Source: Pseudomonadota bacterium (lineage in GTDB: Bacteria; Pseudomonadota; Alphaproteobacteria; Rhizobiales; Rhizobiaceae). Taken from it: DNA of 64,000 nucleotides. Below the pieces are notes generated by a model. That model had not been told where the DNA came from. It searched no databases and saw nothing but the letters and a program-made list of their open reading frames with translations. The stretch lies in the NCBI GenBank assembly GCA_023390055.1, contig JAEWDP010000113.1:1-64000 (forward strand), written 5' to 3'. The stretch's first letter is position 1. Each line of letters opens with the position of its first letter. A program made the translations under genes and the position numbers. Below are positions 1 to 8,136 of this stretch, piece after piece.

Positions 1-850
1 TGCCGGCGGTGGTACCGATGCGACTGCACGACTTCTGGCGTTGGGGCTCGAGCAGCAACTTGGCCAGCCAGTCAACGTGGTTAACCAGGGGCAGGGCGGA
101 GGTGTCGTCGGCTTTACTTCGATCACGACCGCCGAGCCTGACGGCTATACACTCGGTGTGATCTACAACTTCGCCCATTACAGTCCGATGGGTCAGGGCG
201 ATTTCGACGCTGCAGACATGACGCCAATCGGTCAGTTCAACTTTGATCCGGCCGGCTTCCATGTCCGTACGGATTCCGAATGGGCCAACCTCACCGAGGC
301 GCTTGATGCTATCAAGGCAGATCCGGGCGCCTATGACATCGCTTGCGGAGGCGGATGCGGCGGGTCTTGGCCGTTAGCCTTCGCCAGCCTGCTCAATGCC
401 TATGAAGTTGATCTTTCACAGGTGCGGATGATTTCAGGCCAGGGTGCTGCGGCGGCTCTCCAGGAAATGGTGGCCGGCGGCTTTGACGTGGTGCCCAGTT
501 CCTTGCCCGAAGCTGGATCACTGATCGATTCCGGCCTGGTGCGCGGTCTCGCTGTGTTCGGTTCAGAACGGCTCGAAGCCTTCCCCGACATCCCCACTCT
601 TGAGGAAGAAACCGGACTGGTACTCGAGCTTGGCGCGTGGCGAGGACTGGTTGGGCCGGCCGGGCTGCCGGACGATGTCGCCGAAAAACTCCGGACTGCG
701 CTCAAGGCAGTTTATGACGATCCTGAGTTCCAGAAGGCCATGACCGATCGCGGCTTCGGACTTCGCTGGCGTAATGCCGACGAGTTTGGTGCCTTCATGG
801 CTGAAGAAGAAACCAGCGTGCGTGAACTCGTTCGCGTTCTCGGCCTCTAA
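1..850 (+). CDS. tctC: TctC/Bug-family solute-binding protein, 5' end missing
   Basis: This is the periplasmic substrate receptor of a tripartite tricarboxylate transporter. The reading frame is open from base 2, so the true start, with the signal peptide and first strand, lies before the window; about 282 residues are visible. The first visible residues (AGGGTDATAR) match the conserved glycine-rich loop near the N-terminus of Bug-family receptors. The C-terminal part has the usual GLVGPAGLP element. tctB and tctA follow directly, which fixes the family. The ligand cannot be read from sequence; the downstream enzymes suggest a sugar acid or other carboxylate. Confidence 0.9.
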   Translation, partial: AGGGTDATARLLALGLEQQLGQPVNVVNQGQGGGVVGFTSITTAEPDGYTLGVIYNFAHYSPMGQGDFDAADMTPIGQFNFDPAGFHVRTDSEWANLTEALDAIKADPGAYDIACGGGCGGSWPLAFASLLNAYEVDLSQVRMISGQGAAAALQEMVAGGFDVVPSSLPEAGSLIDSGLVRGLAVFGSERLEAFPDIPTLEEETGLVLELGAWRGLVGPAGLPDDVAEKLRTALKAVYDDPEFQKAMTDRGFGLRWRNADEFGAFMAEEETSVRELVRVLGL

Positions 851-875
851 TTCGGCCAACAATGGGAAAAGCCGT

Positions 876-898
876 GGCCCCGCGCTTCAGGCGGGGCC
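876..898 (+). other. Inter-cistronic hairpin after tctC
   Basis: Arms GGCCCCGC and GCGGGGCC enclose a 7-nt loop, between the tctC stop and the tctB start. No T-run follows, so it is unlikely to be a simple intrinsic terminator. Such hairpins behind binding-protein genes often protect the upstream mRNA and raise receptor over permease expression. That role is inferred. Confidence 0.5.
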
Positions 899-928
899 GA
901 CGAGCAAACGCATTGGGGAGGAGACGCG

Positions 929-1426
929 ATGCAACTTGGTCAGTTAAGTATCGCAGGAGGCTTCGGGCTACTCGGCGCCACCATCATCGTTAATACAGCC
1001 GGTTTAGCGCCCGTGGCTCACATCGAGTTCGGGCCGGCTTTGTTTCCCACAATCGTGGGCTGGATCATGATCGCCCTGTCCGCTGTGGCTGCATTCGATG
1101 CCGTGCGCGGCCCTGCCGTCGAGGCTGTCGCAAGCGCTGATGAAGCTCCACTTGAGCCACTCAACCAGCATCGCGTCATCCTGTTTGTGACATTTGGAGC
1201 GGCGCCTTTGATCTACGTCGCGTTCGCGCCGGTCCTCGGGTTCTTGCTGACCATGCCCGTCATCGTGGGCGGACTGGCCTTCATTGCATCTGGCAAGCCG
1301 GGGCGCTCGATCCTGCTTGGCCTGGGGCTGACGGCTTCGCTGCATATTGTTTTCTATCAGGTGCTGCGCGTCACCTTGCCATGGGGTGTTTTGGCCGACT
1401 ATGCGGGCATTTTGACATGGAGATAG
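929..1426 (+). CDS. tctB: Tripartite tricarboxylate transporter small membrane subunit TctB
   Basis: This is the small integral-membrane subunit that pairs with TctA in the inner membrane. It has 165 residues with about four hydrophobic segments (roughly 8-28, 38-56, 82-105 and 115-150), normal length and topology for the family. A strong GGGGAGGAG ribosome-binding site lies just upstream of the ATG. The last 10 bases overlap the tctA start, which implies translational coupling. Sequence conservation in TctB is low, so the call rests on topology, size and position between tctC and tctA. Confidence 0.87.
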   Translation: MQLGQLSIAGGFGLLGATIIVNTAGLAPVAHIEFGPALFPTIVGWIMIALSAVAAFDAVRGPAVEAVASADEAPLEPLNQHRVILFVTFGAAPLIYVAFAPVLGFLLTMPVIVGGLAFIASGKPGRSILLGLGLTASLHIVFYQVLRVTLPWGVLADYAGILTWR

Positions 1427-2916
1427 TTGCGCAGGCGTTTCTGCAACTGCTGACGCCGCAGGTTATGATTATCATACTCGGGGCCAGCGTTTATGGACTG
1501 ACCATGGGCGCCATCCCTGGTCTCAGCGCGTCCATGGCGGTGGCGTTGGTCATACCCATCGCATTCTTCCTTGATCCGGTACCCGCGCTGGCCGGGGTCG
1601 TGACACTTTCTGCCATGGCGATCTTTGCGGGTGATCTGCCGGGTGCCTTGCTTCGTATCCCCGGTACGCCAGCTTCTGCCGCCTATGTCGATGATTCCTA
1701 CCTCATGGTGCGCAAGGGGCAAGGCGGGTTGGCATTGGGTCTTTGCGTGATCTGCTCGGCTATCGGCGGCGTCGCCGGTGCGCTGGTGCTTATGGGAGCG
1801 GCCCCCGCCATTGCCCGGATCGCACTGCAATTTTCTAGCTACGAGAAATTCTGGCTCGCCTGCCTTGGCCTGACGGCCGCAGTCGCTGTGAGTGGCGGCA
1901 AGTGGTACAAAGGCGGTATTAGCCTGATGCTTGGCCTTGCCATCGCCCAGGTCGGCCTCGATCCGGTCTCGGGACAAGCGCGCTTAACCTTTGGCAGCAG
2001 CAATCTCATCGGCGGCCTTGCCTTCATTCCGGTTTTAATCGGCATGTTCGCTATCCCAGAGGTGTTGCGCTACGCCCTGGCGCCGCGCGAGATCGCGCCG
2101 CCGCCGATCCAGGCACTTGGCAGCCTGCTGTCCGGCGTCGGGTCAACGCTGCGTCGCCTCAAGGGTGACCTGGTACAGGGGTCTGTGGTCGGGGTCGTCA
2201 TAGGCGCCATTCCAGGCGCCGGAGCTGATATTGCTGCCTATATTTCCTACGCGATCTCGAAACGTTTCTCCAAGGTCGGCGACCAGTACGGAAAGGGCGT
2301 TCCCGATGCGCTGGTTGCGGCAACAACCTCGAACAACGCCGCCGTCGGTGGCGCAATGATCCCGGCCACCGTCTTCGGTATCCCCGGCGATAGCCTCACA
2401 GCGATTATCATAGGCGTTTTCTTTTTGAAGGGTCTTAATCCCGGCCCGATGATCTTCATCGAGAATGCACTTTTGATCAACACGGTGTTTATGGCTTTCC
2501 TCATCGCCAACATCCTGATGGTTCCGCTTGGTCTGTTGGCGACGAGCGCCTTCCAGCGCATGATCCGGGTTCCACGATATATGCTGATGCCGGCGGTGCT
2601 TGCTTTCTGCATCATTGGTGCCTTCGCCGTCGAGAATACGCATTTCGCCGTTGTCACCATGCTCATCCTTGGGTTCGTGGCCTTCGCGATGGAGAAGTAC
2701 CAGTACCCTCTGGCACCAGCGATTTTGGGGCTAGTCCTCGGACCTATGCTGGAGGAAACGTTCCTCAACTCACTTATTCGCGCGCGCGGGGATATGCTGG
2801 CCTTTGTCGAGCGTCCGCTTTCCATGGGTCTTGCTGTGCTGACGCTCGTCATTTGCATCACACCCTTGGCTCTGATCCTCTGGCGTAAGGTCATCAGGAG
2901 CGAACGAACCGCATGA
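1417..2916 (+). CDS. tctA: Tripartite tricarboxylate transporter large permease TctA
   Basis: This is the main permease subunit (499 residues, about 12 membrane segments) and forms the carboxylate pathway. Family motifs are plain: GAIPGLSASMAVAL near the N-terminus, GAIPGAGADIAAYISY in the middle and GIPGDSLTAIIIGVF later. The ATG at 1417 is preferred over one at 1381 because it gives the usual N-terminus, which starts directly with a membrane segment, and only a 10-base overlap with tctB. The GntR gene follows with a 4-base ATGA overlap, so transporter and regulator are co-transcribed. Confidence 0.94.
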   Translation: MEIVAQAFLQLLTPQVMIIILGASVYGLTMGAIPGLSASMAVALVIPIAFFLDPVPALAGVVTLSAMAIFAGDLPGALLRIPGTPASAAYVDDSYLMVRKGQGGLALGLCVICSAIGGVAGALVLMGAAPAIARIALQFSSYEKFWLACLGLTAAVAVSGGKWYKGGISLMLGLAIAQVGLDPVSGQARLTFGSSNLIGGLAFIPVLIGMFAIPEVLRYALAPREIAPPPIQALGSLLSGVGSTLRRLKGDLVQGSVVGVVIGAIPGAGADIAAYISYAISKRFSKVGDQYGKGVPDALVAATTSNNAAVGGAMIPATVFGIPGDSLTAIIIGVFFLKGLNPGPMIFIENALLINTVFMAFLIANILMVPLGLLATSAFQRMIRVPRYMLMPAVLAFCIIGAFAVENTHFAVVTMLILGFVAFAMEKYQYPLAPAILGLVLGPMLEETFLNSLIRARGDMLAFVERPLSMGLAVLTLVICITPLALILWRKVIRSERTA

Positions 2917-3590
2917 GTGCCGCCGGCTATCTGAGCGAAAGCCTGGCTGACGCAGCCTTCCAGGCGATCGAGGAAAAAATCGTCACCCTTGAACTGGCAC
3001 CGGGCACTCGGGTGACGGAACGAGCATTGTGCGTCTTGACCGGTTTTGGGCGCACGCCGGTGCGGGAGGCCCTCCTGCGTCTGTCGCAAGGATTTCTGAT
3101 CGAAATTCTGCCGCGCAATGGTATCTTGATCGCACCGATGGACTTTGATGTGATCGTCATGACGCTTGAGGTGCGTCGTCATGTCGAGCGACTAATCGTT
3201 GAGCGGGCCGCGCGCTATGCAGACGATCGCGACCGTCGCAAGCTCGACAGTCTGCGCGCTGCCTTCCAGGATGCGACCGATCGGGGCGACGCGCTCTCCT
3301 TCATCCGCACCGACAATTTGCTGAACCAGACGCTGAATGCGGCGGCGCGCCATCCGGTAGCCGCAAAAGTTGCTCAGCCATTGCATAGCGTCAGCCGGCG
3401 CATGGGCTTCGCGCTCGGGCGGGCCAATGGAGAGGGCTTCAACGTTACAGGACCGAGGCACCAGAGGCTGATCGAGGCCGTGGTGGCAAGCGACGTGCCG
3501 GCGAGCCTGAACGCGCTCGATGAATTGCTCGACGCTGTCGAAGTCCTCAAGCAGATCTATTCGTCAATGGGAGGTTCGCGTGGCTTCTGA
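2913..3590 (+). CDS. GntR-family transcriptional regulator, FCD type
   Basis: A 225-residue DNA-binding regulator with a winged helix-turn-helix at about 10-75 (TERALCVLTGFGRTPVREAL is the recognition region) and an all-helical ligand-binding FCD domain at about 85-215. Regulators of this class sense the substrate or an intermediate of the pathway they lie in, usually as repressors. It sits inside the operon, overlapping tctA by 4 bases and the next gene by 11, so it probably controls its own operon. The operator would lie upstream of tctC, outside the window. Confidence 0.88.
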   Translation: MSAAGYLSESLADAAFQAIEEKIVTLELAPGTRVTERALCVLTGFGRTPVREALLRLSQGFLIEILPRNGILIAPMDFDVIVMTLEVRRHVERLIVERAARYADDRDRRKLDSLRAAFQDATDRGDALSFIRTDNLLNQTLNAAARHPVAAKVAQPLHSVSRRMGFALGRANGEGFNVTGPRHQRLIEAVVASDVPASLNALDELLDAVEVLKQIYSSMGGSRGF

Positions 3591-4596
3591 TCCGGCATCG
3601 GCGCGAAGGCGCATTGCTTTCTATGGCACGGCTTTCGCTGACCGGATTGACCAGGTGCAGGCGCTGCTCGGGGAAGGCTTCGAAATCGTGCACGTGCCGT
3701 CAGATCTTAGTAATGGCGACATCGCGCAGGCACTTGCCGACACCATTGCGGTGGTCGCGGTAAGCACGGTCGAAGGATTGCCGCTGCCCCCGGGATTGAA
3801 ACTGCTGCAGGTGCCCGGGATCGGTTGGGACGGTGTCAGGGTCGAGCATGTCCCGACTTCTGCCAGTATTGCCAATGTAGCGGGTCATGAGATCGCCGTC
3901 GCCGAATATTGCCTCGCGCAAATGCTCGACTGGTGCCATAGGCTACGGGCTGCGGATGCAGAATTTCGCGCAGGATCATGGGCGCGCTCAAGCCGGTTCG
4001 GTGGTGCGCCACATCGCGAATTGCACAGCGCGACGGTCGGTATCGTCGGCTATGGTGGCATCGGGCGCGAGCTGGCGCGGGTGCTGAAGGCCATCGGCGT
4101 GCGCGTCCTGGCAGCCAATCGGAGCATGTCCGCATTCGACGATCAGGTCGATGCAGGGTTTGCACTTGCTGACATCCCCACAATGCTGGAACAATGTGAT
4201 TTCGCCATTATCGCCACGGCATTGACGCCACAAACGGAAAACCTGATCGGCAAGGAAGCGCTCGATGCGCTCGGCTCCAAAGGGGTGCTGATCAACGTGG
4301 CGCGTGGTCCTGTCGTGGCCGAACAGGAACTCTATGATGCAATCGTCGACGGGCGGTTGGGTGGTGCCGTAATCGACGTCTGGTATCACTATCCGGAGCG
4401 CCTTAATGATGCTGATCATGCTCCGTCGCATTTCGAATTCGCGGCTCTGCCGAATGTCGTGATGACGCCGCACATATCGGGATGGACTGAAGGAACCGCA
4501 TTTCGACGCGTCGCCATCATCGCAGATAATCTCAGGCGCGCTGCGGCCGGTGATCCACTGCTCAACGTAGTGGCTATCGGAACGCGCACCGCCTGA
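3580..4596 (+). CDS. D-2-hydroxyacid dehydrogenase-like protein, atypical active site
   Basis: NAD(P)-dependent oxidoreductase of the D-isomer 2-hydroxyacid dehydrogenase family, 338 residues. The Rossmann motif GYGGIGRELA is at about 155, the catalytic Arg is in NVARGPVV and the catalytic His in TPHISG. The Glu of the usual Arg-Glu-His triad lies 29 residues after the Arg; here that position is Tyr (DVWYHYP in place of DVxxxEP). The GTG at 3580 is preferred to an upstream ATG at 3520 because GGGAGGT lies in front of it and the longer form would add 20 unconserved residues inside the regulator gene. Substrate unknown. Confidence 0.85.
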   Translation: MASDPASARRRIAFYGTAFADRIDQVQALLGEGFEIVHVPSDLSNGDIAQALADTIAVVAVSTVEGLPLPPGLKLLQVPGIGWDGVRVEHVPTSASIANVAGHEIAVAEYCLAQMLDWCHRLRAADAEFRAGSWARSSRFGGAPHRELHSATVGIVGYGGIGRELARVLKAIGVRVLAANRSMSAFDDQVDAGFALADIPTMLEQCDFAIIATALTPQTENLIGKEALDALGSKGVLINVARGPVVAEQELYDAIVDGRLGGAVIDVWYHYPERLNDADHAPSHFEFAALPNVVMTPHISGWTEGTAFRRVAIIADNLRRAAAGDPLLNVVAIGTRTA

Positions 4597-4643
4597 TCGT
4601 AATTGGACAGGCCGTTCGGGAGTGCCGCCTAAGGAGATGAAGA

Positions 4644-5591
4644 ATGTCGCTACTGCCTAAGGGTGTCCATCCCATCATTTATGCCTTGTTCAATGATGAG
4701 GGCGACCTCGATCGGGAGGCCATGCGGCGCCAGATCGAGATCTGCATTGGCCAGGGTGCTGTTGGCATTGCCACGCTTGGCCTCGCGACCGAGGTACGCT
4801 ATCTGAGCCTTGATCAGCAGCGGCAGATCATCGAATGGAATGTCGAAGACATCGCCGGAAGGGTCCCGCTCGGGGTGACGATCTTTGCACAGACGCCAGA
4901 CGAGCAGATCGAGCGGGTTCATCACGCGGCCGCAGCGGGAGCTGACTGGGTTATACTGCAGCCCCCGACAAGTGCAACGGACGAGGCGGGGCTGGTCGCA
5001 GCCTTCTCGCGCGTACTCGGCGCCTCGCTGATACCGGCAGCAATTCAGAACATGCCACAGTTTATCGGCGTAGGGCTGAGCGTCGAGGCCATTGTCGACC
5101 TCATGGAGAGGCATGAGCGGGGCATCGGGGTCAAGCAGGAGGTTTCGGCGACTGAAACCGCTGAGCTCGTCGCCAAGCTTGCTGGGCGTGCGCAGGTCCT
5201 ATCAGGACGCGGCGGGATCGAACTCGTCGATTGTATGTCGGCGGGCGTAACCGGACATATCCCAGCACCTGAATATGCCGATTACCTTGTTATGCTGTGG
5301 GATCACCTGAGCGCCGGGCGCGAAGACGAGGCACGCGCGATCTATCGGCGCGTCCTGCCCATGGCAACTTTTGTATTGCAATCGCTCGAGGCTCTGACGA
5401 CCTATGGCAAGCTGCTTTTCTGCCTGCGTTACGACATACCCTTCCACCAGCGTGTTGGGGCCTTGAGGCCCACCGAATTTGGGCTGAAAGCAATGGAGGC
5501 CCATGCACGTGGGCTGGGAATTGACACCTCCCGTTGGGACGCGCGGCTGGCACTGTTTCGTCGCACGCAAACAATGGGGATGCAGGAATGA
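4644..5591 (+). CDS. DapA-superfamily (DHDPS/NAL) lyase, atypical
   Basis: A 315-residue TIM-barrel protein of the dihydrodipicolinate synthase / N-acetylneuraminate lyase superfamily, which forms a Schiff base with a 2-oxoacid. The Schiff-base Lys is in GVKQE (about residue 167). Two hallmarks differ: the GTTGE loop reads GLATE, and the catalytic Tyr of YNxP is Gln (IQNMP). It is therefore not a lysine-biosynthesis DapA. Its place ahead of a sugar-acid dehydratase suggests it cleaves or dehydrates a 2-keto-3-deoxy acid; this is inference. An AAGGAGATGAAGA ribosome-binding site precedes the ATG, and the stop overlaps the next start (ATGA). Confidence 0.85.
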   Translation: MSLLPKGVHPIIYALFNDEGDLDREAMRRQIEICIGQGAVGIATLGLATEVRYLSLDQQRQIIEWNVEDIAGRVPLGVTIFAQTPDEQIERVHHAAAAGADWVILQPPTSATDEAGLVAAFSRVLGASLIPAAIQNMPQFIGVGLSVEAIVDLMERHERGIGVKQEVSATETAELVAKLAGRAQVLSGRGGIELVDCMSAGVTGHIPAPEYADYLVMLWDHLSAGREDEARAIYRRVLPMATFVLQSLEALTTYGKLLFCLRYDIPFHQRVGALRPTEFGLKAMEAHARGLGIDTSRWDARLALFRRTQTMGMQE

Positions 5592-6736
5592 AGATCACCG
5601 CACTTCGCACATTTATGGTCGCGCCACGATGGCTCTTTCTCAAGGTCGAGACAGACGAGGGCGTTTCGGGCTGGGGTGAACCGGTCCTTGAGGGTCATGC
5701 GGAGACGCTGGCGACGAAGATTTCTGAACTCGCCGATTTTGTCATCGGTCTCGATCCGCGCCGGATCGAGGACATCTGGCAGATGCTTTATCGCAATGGC
5801 TGTTATCGCGGCGGTCCAGTGCTGATGAGTGCGATTTCGGGGCTCGATATGGCACTTTGGGATATCAAGGGACGTGCCCTTAATGTCCCGATCCATGAAT
5901 TGCTTGGTGGCCCGGTACGTGACCGGGTGCGCAGCTATTGCTGGATCGGTGGGGACAGGCCTGACAACCTTGCCGCTGGTGCATTCGCCTTGCGTGATAA
6001 GGGATATGACGCCTGCAAACTCAACATCTGCTCCGAGCTGCAGATCATCGATAGCTACGCGAAGGTGGACGGTATCATCCGCAACCTGTTCGAGCTGCGC
6101 GAAGCAGTCGGCATGAGTATGGACCTGGCCTTCGATTTTCATGGACGCGTCCATGCACCAATGGCGCGCGTGTTGCTCAAGGAACTCGAACCCCTGCGTC
6201 CGATGTTTATCGAGGATGCCGTTGTCTCAACGATGGTCGAGACGATGGCCGACCTGGCACGTTCGACTTCTATTCCTCTATGTATCGGGGAGCGGCTGCA
6301 TAGTCGCTACGATTTTAAGCGAGTTTTCGAGCTAAGAGCGGCGCAGGTGATTAACCCGGATACAGCTCATGTCGGCGGCATTTCGGAGATGGTGCGGATC
6401 GGTCATTGGGCCGAAGCCTATGACGTCGCCTTCGCACCGCATTGTCCTCTAGGGCCGATCGCGCTGGCGGCATGTCTGCAGGTGGACGCAATCTGTCACA
6501 ACGCCGTCATCCAGGAGCAGAGCCTCGGAATCCACTATAATCAACAGGGCGATCTCGGCGACTATACCTTACCCGGGCAAGGCTTCAGCTTCGCGGACGG
6601 CATGCTGATGATACCGCAGGGCCCCGGCCTAGGGATCGAGGTAGACGAGGCTGCCGTTATCCGTGCGGCCGAGAAAGGCCATCGCTGGCGCGCGCCAGTC
6701 TGGCGGCACCGGGATGGCTCGATCGCCGAGTGGTGA
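5588..6736 (+). CDS. Galactonate dehydratase-like enolase-superfamily enzyme (DgoD-like)
   Basis: A 382-residue mandelate racemase/muconate lactonizing enzyme relative that closely resembles E. coli DgoD along its length (for example RGGPVLMSAISGLD, YCWIGGDRP, APHCPLGPIALAACL and the ending WRHRDGSIAEW). DgoD dehydrates D-galactonate to 2-keto-3-deoxygalactonate. The metal-ligand segments DFHGR and GER and the catalytic His in APHCPLGP are present. The third segment reads IEDAV instead of IEEPV, keeping the first acidic residue only. The ATG at 5588 overlaps the lyase stop. The exact substrate may be a galactonate relative. Confidence 0.87.
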   Translation: MKITALRTFMVAPRWLFLKVETDEGVSGWGEPVLEGHAETLATKISELADFVIGLDPRRIEDIWQMLYRNGCYRGGPVLMSAISGLDMALWDIKGRALNVPIHELLGGPVRDRVRSYCWIGGDRPDNLAAGAFALRDKGYDACKLNICSELQIIDSYAKVDGIIRNLFELREAVGMSMDLAFDFHGRVHAPMARVLLKELEPLRPMFIEDAVVSTMVETMADLARSTSIPLCIGERLHSRYDFKRVFELRAAQVINPDTAHVGGISEMVRIGHWAEAYDVAFAPHCPLGPIALAACLQVDAICHNAVIQEQSLGIHYNQQGDLGDYTLPGQGFSFADGMLMIPQGPGLGIEVDEAAVIRAAEKGHRWRAPVWRHRDGSIAEW

Positions 6737-6806
6737 TTGCGATATCCATGATCTGGCGTGCGACCATGAACGGGTTCATCTTAGGGAGACCCTCTCGGTC
6801 GGCACG

Positions 6807-7805
6807 TTAGTCCAGCATCGTTGACGGTGTGGCGTGCAGGTACTCGGCAACCTTCCGTTTTGAGGCGATGTTGCGCCACACAGCATCGACCTGATCTGGG
6901 GTGAGATCGGCTGCCTGGCCGACAGCTTCTCTGGGAAGATTGTTGTCCAGCCCGAAGAGGCAGATGTCCATGCGGTCATAGGGAAGTGAGAAGTAGTACT
7001 CGTCCTGCCCTTGCGGCAGCGACCACGTATCCGTTGTTGGTGGCCTGCGGCAGATCTCGTCCGGGACGCCAAGGACTTCTGCGAGTTGATAGACCTGTGT
7101 CTTGTAAAGATGTGCAATCGGTTTGAAGTCGGCTGCCCCGTCGCCATTCTTTACAAAGAACCCCTGGTCATATTCGAGCCGGTTTGGAGTTCCGGCCACG
7201 GCGAAATTCAGCCGATCTGCGTGATAATATTCGATCTGCTTGCGCGTGCGCTGCTTCATGTTGGCAGCTGCAATCATACCGAGATAGACGTCGAGTGGCA
7301 TGCGGTGCCGGCTAGTTTCTCCTGACGGCGAGGCAACGACCAGCCAGGAGATATTGTATCCGCGAGACGATAATGCATTCTCAAGAACGACCTTGCATCC
7401 CCAGCCCTCGTCAAACTCAGGTACGATCTGTCGGATGAAGCCGTCGCGGCGGGTATAACAGCCAGCAGCAGCCAGCGCAGGACCGATATCTTCCAGCACG
7501 GTTTGCACACCAATTGTCGCGGCCAGGCTCTTTCCCAATCGAAGGCTTTCAGGATCTGAATCATGCTCTGGCATGAAGATACCCGTCACCCGGGTGGGTC
7601 CAAGCGCGCGTGCACAAAGTGCAGCCGTTACACTGGAATCGATTCCACCGGACAGGCCGACCACAATTCCGCGTTTGCGCAGTTTCTTCAGGATAGTTTC
7701 GCGGATCCACGCGCAGATCCGGTCGATCTCGGTTTCGGCCTCAAGTTTAAGACTTTTGGCAGAGAAGGTGATGCCATTGGTTCCGGTCTTCATGCTCTGG
7801 TTCAT
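6807..7805 (-). CDS. nadE: NadE-like ammonia-dependent NAD synthase / ATP-dependent amide ligase
   Basis: An ATP-pyrophosphatase-fold ligase of 332 residues. The PP-loop SGGIDSS is at about 55, and NGDGAADFKPIAHLYKTQVY matches the NAD synthase core. No N-terminal nitrilase glutaminase domain is present, so nitrogen would come from free ammonia or another protein. The C-terminal third (TDTWSLPQGQDEYYFSLP) departs from standard NadE. Together with the ACP and acyl-ligase upstream, this suggests a paralogue with a dedicated substrate rather than the housekeeping enzyme. It lies 331 bases downstream of the ligase and may have its own promoter. The symbol is by homology. Confidence 0.8.
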   Translation of the reverse strand: MNQSMKTGTNGITFSAKSLKLEAETEIDRICAWIRETILKKLRKRGIVVGLSGGIDSSVTAALCARALGPTRVTGIFMPEHDSDPESLRLGKSLAATIGVQTVLEDIGPALAAAGCYTRRDGFIRQIVPEFDEGWGCKVVLENALSSRGYNISWLVVASPSGETSRHRMPLDVYLGMIAAANMKQRTRKQIEYYHADRLNFAVAGTPNRLEYDQGFFVKNGDGAADFKPIAHLYKTQVYQLAEVLGVPDEICRRPPTTDTWSLPQGQDEYYFSLPYDRMDICLFGLDNNLPREAVGQAADLTPDQVDAVWRNIASKRKVAEYLHATPSTMLD

Positions 7806-7821
7806 CTTATCTCACGCGCGG

Positions 7822-7844
7822 AAAACCCCGGCATTAAGCCGAGG
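7822..7844 (-). terminator. Weak hairpin plus T4 ahead of the nadE-like gene
   Basis: Read on the minus strand, a 7-bp stem with one mismatch (CCTCGGC / GCCGGGG, loop TTAAT) is followed by TTTT, about 17 bases before the nadE-like ATG. It could lower read-through from the acyl-ligase gene. The stem is short, so confidence is low. Confidence 0.3.
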
Positions 7845-8136
7845 CGCAAGCGCATGCCCTTGTTGTTTGCTTCATGGTGTGGTGCAAAACGTGAATGCGT
7901 TGAAGGGTTGTCACCTGACGATGCGCTCCTGATCGATCCAGACGCAAACGGTACAGGCACGCTGTACGCTGTTACCTGCAGCCACTCACCAGCACGAAAG
8001 AGCTGAAAGGCGCGGTTGCAGGACAACGGGATATTGTCGCGTGTGGGGCGTCGCATGATCGTGATGTCAACTCTGTTCGGTTAATCTTGTTGTCGGGGTA
8101 AAACGTCGCTTTTCACTTGCCGGAACACTCTGCCCT
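7845..8136. other. Intergenic stretch between nadE-like and acyl-ligase genes
   Basis: About 290 bases with no reading frame that looks coded on either strand. It may hold a separate promoter for the nadE-like gene; no clear -35/-10 pair was found. Confidence 0.5.

Noticed and set aside
2247..3182. 311-codon open frame on the minus strand over tctA and the GntR gene
   Set aside because: It is antisense to two clear genes, has no domain and its composition (His, Arg, Gln rich) is typical of a shadow frame.
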